From Streptomyces sp. NBC_00425 (lineage in GTDB: Bacteria; Actinomycetota; Actinomycetes; Streptomycetales; Streptomycetaceae), in the NCBI RefSeq assembly GCF_036030735.1, contig NZ_CP107928.1, positions 4,774,001 to 4,838,000 of the forward strand: a stretch of 64,000 nucleotides of DNA, in the 5' to 3' direction. The translations under genes were made by a program, and so were the position numbers. The notes under the pieces are model-generated. The model saw nothing but the letters and a program-made list of their open reading frames with translations. It searched no databases and was not told the origin of the DNA. Every line of letters starts with the position of its first letter. Within the stretch, counting starts at the first letter, position 1. Shown piece by piece: positions 1-12,583 of this stretch.

Positions 1-303
1 CGGCGCCTTGAGACGCACCGGGTGAAGGTCCGGACCCTGTCATCGGCGCTCGACGAGCAGGGCATCGACCGCATCGACCTGCTCAAGATCGATGTGGAAG
101 GCGCCGAACTCGAGGTACTCAGGGGCATCGAGCAACGACACTGGCCGCTGGTCCGCCAGGCCGTGGTGGAGGTGGAGCGCTGGCGGCAGAACCGTGACGC
201 GGTCTGCGCGACCCTCCTCACACACGGCTTCACAGTCAGCACCGAGCAGAACCCGGTGCAGCAGGCCGGCGACATAGGCATGGTGTTCGCGATCAGGCCC
301 TGA
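1..303 (+). CDS. FkbM-family methyltransferase, 3' end only
   Basis: The frame is open from the first base of the window and ends at TGA 301-303, so the 5' part lies outside. The visible 100 residues carry the FkbM signature KIDVEGAELEVL, followed by the conserved stretch ending in a short beta-strand tail. FkbM-type enzymes are SAM-dependent O-methyltransferases acting on small molecules or sugars; the SAM-binding half of this one is not visible. Which substrate it modifies cannot be told. It is followed by more than 1 kb without a convincing gene, so it is probably the last gene of its unit. Confidence 0.8.
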   Translation, partial: RRLETHRVKVRTLSSALDEQGIDRIDLLKIDVEGAELEVLRGIEQRHWPLVRQAVVEVERWRQNRDAVCATLLTHGFTVSTEQNPVQQAGDIGMVFAIRP

Positions 304-1355
304 CCGCGTGTGGCACCCGACACCCGGCACTCGGCGGTCGATGCATTTGCCGGTCTCCTCCGCCGGGCGGCCACTCAGGGGAGATCCACGCTGCTCCGGG
401 AGAACCACGGCAGGTGCTCAGCCCACGGCACCCCCGAGCCAGCCCCACGTTCGGCAGACCCGCTCCGCGATCGGACGGTCTCAACCTCAACTACGCAGCG
501 GTGATGCGGTGGGGCGACCGCCCGTTTGTCCACCGAGACCGGTCAGCCGTCCCTCCGTGTCCTCCGCACCAGGGACGGCAACCCGCTTCCCACGCAGAGC
601 GCGGGCTGCCCGCCCGCCGCTGGCCATCAGCCGATCCGTCTGCTCATGCACCGACGCATCTCCGACCAGGCGCCGCTCAGGAGGCCAGCAGTCCATACGC
701 GCCGAGAAGCGCTCCCCAGAGACTGCGAACGGGCAGCCGATGGTCACCACTCCGGGGCACCAGGGATTCGAACGGTCGGCGGCCTACAGCCGTGCACGTC
801 GGAGCGGTCAGTCCCACCATTCGTCGCCGGTGTGCCAACGCCGCACCCACTCCTCGAGGCCGCACGCCCCGTCGCCGGGAGCCGGGCAGCCAGCCGAGCG
901 GCCGTTTGTGACGCCCGACGGTTGACTGCTGTCCAGGCGCGACACGTCTCCGAAGTCGCTCGTTCGCTGCGCGAGGACTCCCCTGGCGGGTAGCCCGTCA
1001 GTCCGCCCTGCCCCTGGTGCCTGTCGACAGCCGCCTGGCTCGGTCCCGAGTTCCGAGCCGGGCCGCCCGGGAATTCGCCGAGGGAGGACAGGCCGCGCGG
1101 CCGGCGTCTGAACAGTGGCGGGCCTGTGTCAACGATCTTTGACCGCGAAGGAGATCAACTTGAACACCGAATTATCATGATTCAAGAAGCGCTGACCTGG
1201 GGTCTGCTTGCCGGGGAGCCTCGAAGCCGTGGGGAGAGACCGCACGCTGGCGGAGAGCCTGCCGCCTGCCTTCCCGTCCCAGAGAACCGCCCCGAACCAG
1301 TGACTTGGGCCTGAGGCGCCCCGTGGTGCCTGTTTGTTGTCAGGAGCAGGTTTGA
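304..1355. other. Gene-poor stretch, no convincing gene
   Basis: About 1 kb with overlapping open frames on both strands, none with a recognisable domain or a good ribosome site. The best short candidate is a minus-strand frame, GTG at 945 to TGA at 808 (45 residues), whose end (EEWVRRWHTGDEWWD) looks protein-like and may be the tail of a lost gene. I see no transposase, RNA gene or array here. Together with the remnants that follow, it reads as a decayed junction. Confidence 0.4.
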
Positions 1356-1571
1356 GTGCCGCTCTTCACCATCCACGGGCGAGACACGCGCGAACTCGCC
1401 ACACGCCGACGCGTCGTCGTGTCGGAGGGGCCGAGCGACAAGGTCCGCGTCCGGTCCGAGGGCTTGCGCGTCGTGGACGGCGGCGCCGCCATCAGCGCCG
1501 TCTACGAGGACGAACTGCGGCGCACCGATGACCGCTGGCGCATCGCCAGGCACGCCATACACGTCAAGTGA
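1356..1571 (+). pseudogene. SnoaL-like (NTF2 fold) gene, 3' remnant
   Basis: The 71-residue frame ends in YEDELRRTDDRWRIARH, the typical last strands of SnoaL-like/nuclear-transport-factor-2 proteins, which are normally 120-150 residues long. An in-frame TGA lies immediately before the GTG at 1356, so the first half of the fold is missing. I read this as the remnant of a truncated gene rather than a functional short protein. Confidence 0.5.
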
Positions 1572-1634
1572 CGCTTCAGGCCCCGATGGCCGACCTTCAC
1601 AGGTTCCCGTCCACAACCTGTGGGGGAAAGCACC

Positions 1635-1817
1635 TCAGGTGATGTCGTAGACATTGTGCTGGAGCAGATCGGTTGCGTGCCGGGCGATGGCCCGGTAGTC
1701 GGCGTCGCCGTGGAGGACGGCCAGGCCGTGGTGGGCGGCGGTGGCGGCGATGACGAGGTCCACCGCCGAGGCGCTGCGATGCTCCACGACAGTCCCGGCG
1801 TCGTCGAGCTGAAAGAG
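1635..1817 (-). pseudogene. PIN-domain (VapC-like) toxin, 3' remnant
   Basis: The last ~60 codons of this minus-strand frame read SASAVDLVIAATAAHHGLAVLHGDADY, which is the C-terminal half of a PIN nuclease: the acidic D in VDLVIAATA and the HGDADY motif match VapC-type RNases. Upstream of residue ~59 of the open frame the sequence is antisense to the promoter of the next gene and shows no PIN features, so the N-terminal acidic residues are lost. No antitoxin gene is visible. It converges on the SnoaL remnant; both keep only their 3' ends. Confidence 0.6.
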
Positions 1818-1829
1818 TCCCCGGCTCGA

Positions 1830-1843
1830 GGCAACCTTTTGCG
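1830..1843 (+). promoter_or_regulatory. GGCAACCTTTT box upstream of the xyloglucanase
   Basis: GGCAACCTTTTGCG lies 104 bases upstream of the GH74 start. The same ten bases, GGCAACCTTT, recur at 7090 and (minus strand) at 11720, each 74-104 bases before a CBM13-containing secreted enzyme. The spacing suits a promoter -35 element; GACCACAAG about 16 bases further on resembles GGCCACTAAG at the second site. Function is inferred from recurrence only. Confidence 0.55.
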
Positions 1844-1933
1844 GAGCCTGTGACCACAAGGGAGCGGATCCGGCCAGTTTCGGTGTCTGGATCCGAACTT
1901 CCTGTGAACGGCATGCAAGGAGAGCACCTCCCC

Positions 1934-4582
1934 ATGAACAACCCCACGAACGGTGGGCGCCGCGGGCGTCACCGCCGTCGCTGGACCGCAACTGCTCTGC
2001 TGCTCGGCGTGCCCCTCGCCGTCGTGCCGTATCTCCTGTTCGCCCAGGAGGATTCGCAGGCCGCGACGGTCGACGGTGACGCCTACTACAGACTGGTCTC
2101 CGTGCGCAGCGGCAAGGTGATGGACGTCAACGGCATGTCCACTGCCGACGGCACCCGTATCCAGCAGTGGACCGACCAGAACACCGCCAACCAGCAGTGG
2201 AAGCTGAAGCCCACCGGAGACGGTTACTACGAACTGGTGAACCGCAACAGCGGCAAGGTGCTCGGCATAGCGGGCGATTCGACCGCCCAGGCGGCCGCGG
2301 CCGAGCAGCAGACCGACAGCTCCTCCACCTCCCAGGAGTGGCGGATCGACGATGTGAGCGGTTCCGACGCCGTCACCTTCACCTCCCGCAGGAGCGGCCA
2401 GGTCCTGGACGTCTCCGGAGGCTCCACGGCCCAGGGCGCGCCGGTCATCCAATATCCCAGCAGGGGCAGCACCAACCAGCAGTGGAAGCTGGTGAAGACG
2501 GCCGAGACCCGGACGGCCGGGACCGGCGCGCAGACCACGGCCGCGGCCGGACCGTATGTGTGGAAGAACGCCCAGGTGGTGGGCGGCGGTTACGTCACCG
2601 GGCTGGTGTTCAACCAGAAGGAGAAGGGCCTGCTGTACGCGCGCACCGACATGGGCGGCGCCTACCGCTGGGACACCGCGGCCGAGCAGTGGATCCCGCT
2701 CACCGACTGGCTCGGCGAGAAGGACTGGAACCTCCTGGGCATCGACGCGCTGGCCACCGACCCCGTCGACCCGGGCCGGCTCTACCTCGCGACGGGCACC
2801 TACACCAACGAGTGGGCCGGCAACGGCGCGATCCTGCGCTCCACCGACCGGGGCCGTACCTTCCAGCGCACCGATCTGCCGTTCAAGCTGGGCGGCAACG
2901 AACCCGGCCGCGGGGCGGGCGAACGGCTCGTGATCGACCCCGCGAACCACGCCACCCTGCTGCTGGGCACCCGCAAGAACGGCCTGTGGCGCAGCACCGA
3001 CTACGGCGTGACATGGAGCCAGGTCTCCTCCTTCCCCGTCAAGGGCGGGGCGAGCACCGGCGCGGGCATCTCCTTCGTGACGTACGGCCCGGCCGGCAGC
3101 AACACGGTGTACGTCGGCGTCAACGACACGTCCACGTCCTTGTACCGCTCCACCGATGGCGGCAGCAGCTGGCAGGCGGTTTCCGGGCAGCCCACCGGCC
3201 AGATGCCGCAGCACGGTGTGGTCACCGGTGACGGGACGCTGTACCTGTCCTACAGCAACAGCATCGGCCCCATGGACGCGACGGCGGGCTCGGTGTGGAA
3301 GTACACCCCGGCCGGCGGCGCGTGGAAGAACATCTCCCCCTCGCAGGGCGGTTACGGGTTCTCCGGTCTGGCCGTCGATCCGCAGAAGCCGTCCACGGTG
3401 ATGGTCACCACCCTGGACCGGTGGTGGCCCGAGGACGAGATCTACCGGACCACCGACGGCGGCACGACCTGGAAGGCCCTGGCCGACAAGTCGCAGCGTG
3501 ACGCCTCCGGCGCTCCGTATGTCGGTACCCACACCGGGCACTGGATGACCGCGCTGGCCATCGACCCCTTCGACGCCGGGCACGTGCTGTACGGCACCGG
3601 CAACGCCATCTGGCGCAGCAAGGACGCCAATGCCTCCGACAGCGGTGGCACCAGCCACTGGGTCTCCGGGGCCCGCGGGCTGGAGGAGACCTCGCTGGCG
3701 GACGCGATCGCCCCTCCCGGCGGCGCCACCGTCATCACCTCCATGGGCGACCAGGGCGGCTTCCGCCACGACTCCCTGACCGAGGTGCCCGCCGGACGGC
3801 TGACGAACCCGCTGATGAGCAGCAGCACCGACATCGACTTCGCCCAGTCGGCCCCCACGGTGATGGTCCGCGTCGGCACTGGCGGCGCGCAGGACGGCGC
3901 CTACTCCACCGACGGCGGCAGCACCTGGAACGGCTTCACCGCGGAACCGGTCCCCAGCGCGAACAGCGGCCATGTCGCCCTCGCCGCGGACGGCTCCACC
4001 ATCGTCTGGGCCGAATCAGGCCAGGCCCCCTACCGCTCGACCGACAAGGGAGCGAGCTGGTCGAAGGTCAGCGGCCTGGGCACCGACGCCGTGGTCGTCG
4101 CCGACCGCTCCTCGGCCAACACCTTCTACGCACTCACGGGCGGCACGCTCAACGCCAGCACCGACGGCGGCGCGACCTTCACCCCCCGCGCCACCAACCT
4201 CCCCTCCGGCAGGCTCACCGCCGTCCCCGGCATCAACGGAGACCTGTGGATCGCCGGCGGCGGCAACGGGCTGCTGCACTCCACCGACGGCGGCCGCAGC
4301 TTCACCACGCTCGGGTCGGTGAAGTCCGCCTCGGCCCTCGGCTTCGGCAAGGCCGCACCCGGCGCCGACTACCAGGCCCTCTACCTGATCGGCACCGTCG
4401 ACAGCGTCACCGGAGTCTTCCGCTCCACCGACAAGGGCGCCACCTGGCTCCGCGTCAACGACGACGCCCACCAGTGGGGCGCCATCGGCAGCCTGGGCAT
4501 CATCACCGGCGACCCCGACACCTACGGACGCGTCTACATCGGCACCAACGGACGCGGCCTCCAGTACGGCGACCCGTCCTGA
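1934..4582 (+). CDS. Secreted GH74 xyloglucanase with N-terminal CBM13
   Basis: 882 residues. ATG 1934 is chosen because AAGGAGAG sits 8 bases upstream and a twin-Arg-rich n-region, hydrophobic core and cleavage near residue 44 (DSQA/AT) follow directly. Residues ~48-190 form a ricin-type CBM13 trefoil with repeated NQQWKL motifs. Residues ~205-882 are the two seven-bladed propellers of GH74, with many SxDxGxxW-type repeats (RSTDGGSSW, RTTDGGTTW). Likely catalytic aspartates are D239 in RTDMGGAYRW and D606 in GDQGGF. GH74 enzymes cut the glucan backbone of xyloglucan outside the cell; the CBM13 should hold it on xylan- or galactose-containing polymers. Transcribed alone, ending at a hairpin. 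Confidence 0.92.
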   Translation: MNNPTNGGRRGRHRRRWTATALLLGVPLAVVPYLLFAQEDSQAATVDGDAYYRLVSVRSGKVMDVNGMSTADGTRIQQWTDQNTANQQWKLKPTGDGYYELVNRNSGKVLGIAGDSTAQAAAAEQQTDSSSTSQEWRIDDVSGSDAVTFTSRRSGQVLDVSGGSTAQGAPVIQYPSRGSTNQQWKLVKTAETRTAGTGAQTTAAAGPYVWKNAQVVGGGYVTGLVFNQKEKGLLYARTDMGGAYRWDTAAEQWIPLTDWLGEKDWNLLGIDALATDPVDPGRLYLATGTYTNEWAGNGAILRSTDRGRTFQRTDLPFKLGGNEPGRGAGERLVIDPANHATLLLGTRKNGLWRSTDYGVTWSQVSSFPVKGGASTGAGISFVTYGPAGSNTVYVGVNDTSTSLYRSTDGGSSWQAVSGQPTGQMPQHGVVTGDGTLYLSYSNSIGPMDATAGSVWKYTPAGGAWKNISPSQGGYGFSGLAVDPQKPSTVMVTTLDRWWPEDEIYRTTDGGTTWKALADKSQRDASGAPYVGTHTGHWMTALAIDPFDAGHVLYGTGNAIWRSKDANASDSGGTSHWVSGARGLEETSLADAIAPPGGATVITSMGDQGGFRHDSLTEVPAGRLTNPLMSSSTDIDFAQSAPTVMVRVGTGGAQDGAYSTDGGSTWNGFTAEPVPSANSGHVALAADGSTIVWAESGQAPYRSTDKGASWSKVSGLGTDAVVVADRSSANTFYALTGGTLNASTDGGATFTPRATNLPSGRLTAVPGINGDLWIAGGGNGLLHSTDGGRSFTTLGSVKSASALGFGKAAPGADYQALYLIGTVDSVTGVFRSTDKGATWLRVNDDAHQWGAIGSLGIITGDPDTYGRVYIGTNGRGLQYGDPS

Positions 4583-4596
4583 CCCCGACGCCCGAG

Positions 4597-4628
4597 CGGG
4601 GCCGCTGCCACAACGGCCGGCGGCCCCG
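4597..4628 (+). terminator. Hairpin after xyloglucanase
   Basis: Nine-base perfect stem CGGGGCCGC (4597-4605) / GCGGCCCCG (4620-4628), 14-base loop, starting 15 bases after the stop codon. No T-run, as is common in this genus. Confidence 0.6.
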
Positions 4629-4713
4629 CCCTGGCTGAGGGCGCGCTTCATCCTGCACGAGGCCCTGAGGGAGCTCGGCCGGCCGACCCTCTGGTTCCGC
4701 CTTCCCTTGACGC

Positions 4714-4749
4714 CCGCGTCCAGACCCGCGTCCAGACCCGCGTCCTGAC
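4714..4749. repeat. Three tandem 12-bp copies
   Basis: CCGCGTCCAGAC is repeated twice exactly and once as CCGCGTCCTGAC. It lies in the non-coding stretch between the GH74 gene and the TnpB element (4629-4865), which otherwise shows nothing recognisable. Confidence 0.6.
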
Positions 4750-4867
4750 TGGGCCTGGTCGACCGTCTGCGCCTACCCGCCGCTCAACGCCTTCGTGGCC
4801 CCGTACGGCGCCCTGAGCCGTCGGCCGGGATGCGATGCGGTTCCGGCCGCCGCCGTTGGATGGTGGA

Positions 4868-6245
4868 GTCGTGACACTCCCCCGCCTAAAGGCGGGGGCT
4901 TCTCGGCTCACGCCGGGAAGTTTCCTGCTTCACAGCCGACTGCCCGCCCGGAGAACTCCGTTGAGGTCTTACGCCGGCTCCACAGGCCGACACCGCCAGT
5001 CCGGCGGCCAGAAGGTTCTTCGCCGCGTTCACGTCGCGGTCGTGGGTCGTCCCGCAGTCGCACGTCCATGTGCGGACGTGCAGCGGCATCTTCTCCTGCA
5101 AGGTGCCGCAGTGGGAGCACAGCTTGGAGGAGGGGAAGAAGCGGTCTACCGCGATCACGTCCCGCCCGTACCAGGCGGCTTTGTACTCCAACATGTTCCG
5201 GAACTCCGACCACGCTGCATCCGAGATGGCGCGGGCCAGCTTCCGGTTCTTGACCATGTTGCGTACGGTCAGGTCCTCGATCACGATCGTTTGGTTTTCA
5301 CGAACGAGTCGAGTGGTCAGCTTGTGCAGCCCGTCACGGCGGCGGTCGGCGATCCGGGCGTGGACCTTGGCGACCTTGCGCCGGGCCTTGGCCCGGTTGG
5401 CTCCGTCGCCCTTGGCCTTCTTCGCCAGGCGGCGCTGAGCCAGGGCGAGGCGGGCGCGGTCCTCGCGCTCGTGCCGGGGGTTGGCGATCTTCTCCCCGGT
5501 CGAGAGAGTCAGCAGGTGGTCCAGTCCGACGTCCACGCCCACGGCGCTACCGGTGGCGGGGAGCGGCTTCACGGACGCGTCATCGCACAGCAGGGAGACG
5601 TACCAGCGCCCGGCCGCGTCCTGGGACACGGTCACCGTGGACGGCTTCGCGCCTTCAGGGAGCGGCCGGTGCCAGACGATGTCCAGCGGCTCACGCATCT
5701 TGGCCAGCGTCAACGAGCCGTCGCGGAAACGGAAACCGCTGGTGGTGTACTCAGCGGACTTTCGGGACTTCTTCTTCGACTTGAAGCGCGGGTACTTGGC
5801 CCGCTTGCCGAAGAAGTGGTGAACGCCACTTGCAGGTGCCGCAGGCACTGCTGAAGTGGTACGGAGGAGACCTCGTTCAGGAACGCCAGTTCCTCGGTCT
5901 TCTTCCACACCGTCAGCATGGCCGAGGTGGCGTTGTAGTTCACCCGCTCCTGCCGCGCCCACGCCTGAGTGCGGGCGGCGAGTGCCAGGTTGTAGACCTT
6001 GCGGACGCAGCCGAACGTGCGCGACAGCTCGGCTGCCTGCTCGTTTGTGGGGTAGAAGCGGTACTTGAACGCCCGCTTCACATGCGCCGTGGTCACGCTC
6101 ACAAACTAGCGTCACGGCAGTAAAGATCAAACCTGCGGGTCAGAGCACGGTCTTTCGCCCTGGCGGCGAAACCCCGCACCCTGCCCTGCTCCGCAGGGGT
6201 CCGATTCCTCCCTGCCCTGAAGGACGGGGATTCCTCGGAGGTACA
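4868..6245 (-). mobile_element. IS200/IS605-superfamily element carrying only TnpB
   Basis: A tnpB-like gene is flanked by structured ends of the type used by this superfamily. On the right (its 3' side) is a perfect hairpin CCCCCGCC-TAAA-GGCGGGGG at 4879-4898 overlapping the tnpB stop. On the left is an imperfect hairpin CCCTGCCCTGAAGGACGGGG at ~6210-6230 and a second, CCCTGC-TCC-GCAGGG, at 6184-6198. There is no tnpA, so it could move only with a partner transposase. Terminal positions are approximate because these elements lack inverted repeats. A guide RNA would be expected across the tnpB 3' end and right hairpin, by analogy with other TnpB systems. Confidence 0.7.
4886..6102 (-). pseudogene. 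tnpB: TnpB RNA-guided nuclease, frameshifted
   Basis: The N-terminal part (ATG 6102, MSVTTAHVKRAFKYRFYPT, then RTFGCVRKVYN) is the OrfB helix-turn-helix region. It runs to QQCLRHLQVAF near 5820, after which homology continues in another minus frame with FFGKRAKYPRFKSKKK. One base appears to be missing at GTTCACCACTTC. The rest is intact: RuvC residues in GVDVGLDHLLTL and in VIEDLTVRNM, the zinc ribbon CSHCG...CDCG, and DRDVNAAKNLL. The combined length (~405 residues) is normal for TnpB. It is either a recently broken copy, or a frameshift is made at the ribosome; a sequencing error is also possible. Confidence 0.8.
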
Positions 6246-6308
6246 CGATGACGCTGCGGAAGCGGTGGCATGTGAACCCACGGTGGCATCACTGCCACGA
6301 CAGGGCTT

Positions 6309-6782
6309 TCAGAGCCGTGTACGGGTCGGCGTTCCCAAAGCGTCGAGTGCGCCCACGGCCCCGTGCGTATGAGCCGAGCCGCCACGCGGCCGTTCTCCCG
6401 CGCACCACCAGGACAGTCGCTCTTCTGCGTCCTCCGTCGGATGCATGCCCAGGCCATGCTCGGGGCACAGGGGCCACGCCTGCCACAGAAGCTCCACGAC
6501 GGTCTCCTGCGCGGCATCGGCGACGCTCGCCACTGCGGAGGCAAGGCTGTCCTGTGAGTTCGGGTGCAGGGGGTTGCCGTGCCACTCGCCGTTGGCCATG
6601 GCGACGTAGACGTTCTCCGGCTCACCCGCGTCGTAGGACGGAAGGGCCAGCAGTTGCAGGGGTTCCAGCCGGGGAAGCGTCACCCTCAGGTCCCGGTTCA
6701 CAAGGGCGAGAGCCTGCTCCCACAGGGGGTATTCGCCCGGCGGGACGCGGCGAGGCTCAGGGGGGTCGAAAAGAGCGCACAT
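6309..6782 (-). CDS. Conserved-looking protein of unknown function
   Basis: 157 residues from ATG 6782, chosen because GGAGG lies 9 bases upstream; an alternative ATG starts three codons earlier. The protein is soluble with no signal peptide. Its last third has a small Cys/His set, CPEHGLGMHP...WWCAG...HTHG, which could bind a metal. I do not recognise the family. It lies between the TnpB element and the promoter of the next CAZyme gene and has no obvious operon partner. Confidence 0.5.
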   Translation of the reverse strand: MCALFDPPEPRRVPPGEYPLWEQALALVNRDLRVTLPRLEPLQLLALPSYDAGEPENVYVAMANGEWHGNPLHPNSQDSLASAVASVADAAQETVVELLWQAWPLCPEHGLGMHPTEDAEERLSWWCAGERPRGGSAHTHGAVGALDALGTPTRTRL

Positions 6783-7174
6783 GGGCACCATCCTCCGCCA
6801 CACCAGGGACAGCCCCAACCGCTCTGCGAAGCGCTCCGGGTGAAGCCCGGATCAGTCTTCGGCGTCGTGGAAGTACACCGTGGGGCCAGGCCGAGGGCCG
6901 TCCGCGGTGATCTCCGTATGCATGACGAGCACGGTGTACGAGCTGACGGTCTCCTGGAGCCGGCGACCAGCCGTTGCAGCAGCTCGCTGATCTTTCGTGG
7001 ACGGGCGGGCGGCGGTGCCGCTTCTTCTCCACGCCGTCGAGATCCGGGGTGACCGTTCGGCACGCAGAAAAAGTTCTGTGGATCTTCGCGGCAACCTTTT
7101 CGGCCTCTCTGGCCACTAAGTGGTGTCCGACCAAGTGGTCCGGTCACATGCAACAGTTGAAAGAGAGCACAGGC
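6783..7174. other. Intergenic region between divergent genes
   Basis: The right part holds the promoter box at 7090 and the leader of the CBM13 gene. A minus-strand frame ending at 6852 (tail VLVMHTEITADGPRPGPTVYFHDAED) reads like a protein tail, but its only ATG lies inside the promoter box, so at most it is a gene remnant. Nothing else is recognisable. Confidence 0.35.
7090..7103 (+). promoter_or_regulatory. GGCAACCTTTT box upstream of the CBM13 barrel enzyme
   Basis: GGCAACCTTTTCGG, 85 bases upstream of the ATG at 7175, followed after 14 bases by GGCCACTAAG. Same box as at 1830 and 11720. Confidence 0.55.
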
Positions 7175-9040
7175 ATGTCCCAGGAACGAGAGCGCAGACA
7201 TGTCCCCGGTCTGCCCACGCCATCGGTGGCGTCCCGTGGCGGCCACCGTGCCGACGACGGCGGCGCGCGCGGTGGCCGTCCGAAGCATCGTGGTCGTCGG
7301 CTGCTCGCGCGCCGGGGGCTCTGGGGAGGTCTCGCCATGGTGGTCGTGGCCGGCTCGGCCGTCGTGGTCAGCCAGGCTTCGGCGGACCAGAAGACCCTGG
7401 ACCTGAAGAAGTGGTACGTGCTGGTCAACCGCGACAGCGGCAAGGTGCTGGACGACCGCGGCTCCGCCAAGAACGACGGCGCGGCAGTGGTGCAGTGGAG
7501 CCGTCACGGCGGCGCCAACCAGCAGTGGCGGTTCATCGACTCGGGTGACGGGTACTACCGGCTGCAGAACCGGACCTCCGGCAAGGTGCTGGACGACCTC
7601 GGCTGGTCGAAGACCGCCGGCTCCGCCCTCGTGCAGTGGAAAGACCTGAACGGCACCAACCAGCAGTTCAAGCTGGCCAAGTCGTCGAACGGCTATGTGC
7701 GTCTGGTCAATCGCTTCAGCGGCATGGCTGTCGGCGTCAAGAACGCTGCCAAGGCCGACGGCGGCAACGTCGTCCAGAACCGCGACCAGGGAGGCTCCAA
7801 CCTGCAGTGGAAGCTCGTCGCGGCCGGCAGCGTCGGCGGCACCGGGAACCCGGGGAACTCCGGCAGCACGCCCACGCCCGGCGCCAGCGCTCCGGCGAGC
7901 CAGGCTCCGAGCAGCACCCCGGCGTCTCCGTCGGCGTCTCCGCCCCCCGCCAACGGCACGTCGGCGAAGAGCTTCATGGGCAGTGACAAGGTGCTCATCG
8001 GCGGCTCGATGTCCGAAACCTCGTTCAACGCCGCGCCGTTCGACGTGCGCTACGCCTATATACACAGCCAGCCCGCGCCCTCGTCGGCCGCCTATACGGC
8101 GTCGCGTTGCAAGGATGAGTGGTCGGGCTGGTGGGGCTGCTGGGGCGGCACCAGCACGGCGCCCGGAAACCAGGTGACCTGGCAGGACAGCGTGGCGGCC
8201 AAGGCGACCTACCAGGGCAAGTCGCGACCGCAGAAGTACCTGTGGACCTGGTACTCGTTGCGGGACCTCGGGGACGCGGCAGGCGAGGGTGACGGCCCGG
8301 GCGAGGTCAAGGCCATCAACCGGACCGACCTGCTCACCAAGTACCTGAACGACTACCGCTTCTTCCTCCAGAAGATCGGCACGTCGCACGACGCGATCGA
8401 CCTCGAGCCCGACTTCTGGGGTTTCGCCCGCTCGCTCGGCAACCTGCACGAGGTTCCCGCGCAGGTCAAGGCCTCGAATCCGACGGACTGCGGATCGCAG
8501 GAGAACAGCGCCTCCGGACTCGCCCAGTGCCTGATCTCGATGTCGCACAAGTACGCGCCGAACACCGCCGTGGGGCTGCACCTCTCCTGCTTCGACTGGG
8601 AGAGCGACATCCAGAAGTGCGTCAAGGACTACGCGGACCTCGGGGCGAAGAACGCCGACTTCCTGGTCAGCGATGTGTCGGACCGCGACGCGGGCTGGTA
8701 CGCACAGCCGGCCCACGGCAGCCGTGACACCTTCTGGAACGACCAGAAGGCCGCCGCCTCGCTGAAGTTCTGGAAGACGATGGCCGAGTCCGTGGGCAAG
8801 CCGGTCGTCCTGTGGCAGATCCCCGTGGGCAACATGGCGGGGAACAACACTCCCGGCCACTTCAAGGACGACAAGGTGGACTGGTTCTTCTCGCACATGG
8901 ACCAGGTGGCGAACGCGCACATCGCCGGGCTGCTGTTCGGTGCGGGATGGTCGGAGCAGACGACGCCCGAGACCGACGGCGGAAACCTGATCAACAAGAC
9001 GATCGCCCTTCACAACTCGGGCGGTACAGCGCTTAAGTAG
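7175..9040 (+). CDS. Secreted CBM13 protein with an unassigned barrel-like catalytic domain
   Basis: 621 residues. ATG 7175 has a weak AAAGAG upstream; an in-frame ATG at 7148 has none. A long Arg-rich n-region (1-48), hydrophobic core (~50-66) and ASA/DQ cleavage near 70 mark export. Residues ~75-215 are a CBM13 trefoil (NQQWRF, NQQFKL, NLQWKL). A Ser/Pro/Ala linker (~215-265) leads to a ~355-residue domain with the spaced beta-strand motifs of a TIM barrel: KVLIGGSMSE, AIDLEPDFWGF (E411), VGLHLSCFDW, FLVSDVSDRDAGWY, VVLWQIPVGN, GLLFGAGW. E411 and an Asp of SDVSDRD are candidate catalytic residues. I cannot place it in a known glycosidase family. Confidence 0.8.
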   Translation: MSQERERRHVPGLPTPSVASRGGHRADDGGARGGRPKHRGRRLLARRGLWGGLAMVVVAGSAVVVSQASADQKTLDLKKWYVLVNRDSGKVLDDRGSAKNDGAAVVQWSRHGGANQQWRFIDSGDGYYRLQNRTSGKVLDDLGWSKTAGSALVQWKDLNGTNQQFKLAKSSNGYVRLVNRFSGMAVGVKNAAKADGGNVVQNRDQGGSNLQWKLVAAGSVGGTGNPGNSGSTPTPGASAPASQAPSSTPASPSASPPPANGTSAKSFMGSDKVLIGGSMSETSFNAAPFDVRYAYIHSQPAPSSAAYTASRCKDEWSGWWGCWGGTSTAPGNQVTWQDSVAAKATYQGKSRPQKYLWTWYSLRDLGDAAGEGDGPGEVKAINRTDLLTKYLNDYRFFLQKIGTSHDAIDLEPDFWGFARSLGNLHEVPAQVKASNPTDCGSQENSASGLAQCLISMSHKYAPNTAVGLHLSCFDWESDIQKCVKDYADLGAKNADFLVSDVSDRDAGWYAQPAHGSRDTFWNDQKAAASLKFWKTMAESVGKPVVLWQIPVGNMAGNNTPGHFKDDKVDWFFSHMDQVANAHIAGLLFGAGWSEQTTPETDGGNLINKTIALHNSGGTALK

Positions 9041-9059
9041 CAGTGCAGCACGCCACACG

Positions 9060-9094
9060 AAAGGCGCCCCCATCTCTTCGATGGGGGCGCCTTT
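9060..9094. terminator. Bidirectional terminator between convergent genes
   Basis: Perfect 14-bp stem AAAGGCGCCCCCAT (9060-9073) / ATGGGGGCGCCTTT (9081-9094), 7-base loop. It sits between the stops of the CBM13 enzyme (9040) and the xylanase (9133). Confidence 0.85.
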
Positions 9095-9132
9095 CGTCGT
9101 CTTCGTCGGGCTGGTGAGTACCGATCAGGCGG

Positions 9133-12579
<3,447 letters not shown>

Positions 12580-12583
<4 letters not shown>

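Noticed and set aside
757..775. tRNA T-arm-like sequence (GTTCGAATCCCTGGTGCC on the minus strand)
   Set aside because: The T-stem does not pair and no acceptor, D or anticodon arm can be built around it.
1502..3973. Very long minus-strand open frame opposite the GH74 gene
   Set aside because: Codon positions and repeats are the antisense of GH74; composition shows no protein-like pattern or domain.
6698..9073. Long minus-strand open frame opposite the CBM13 barrel gene
   Set aside because: Antisense shadow caused by high G+C; no ribosome site or domain.
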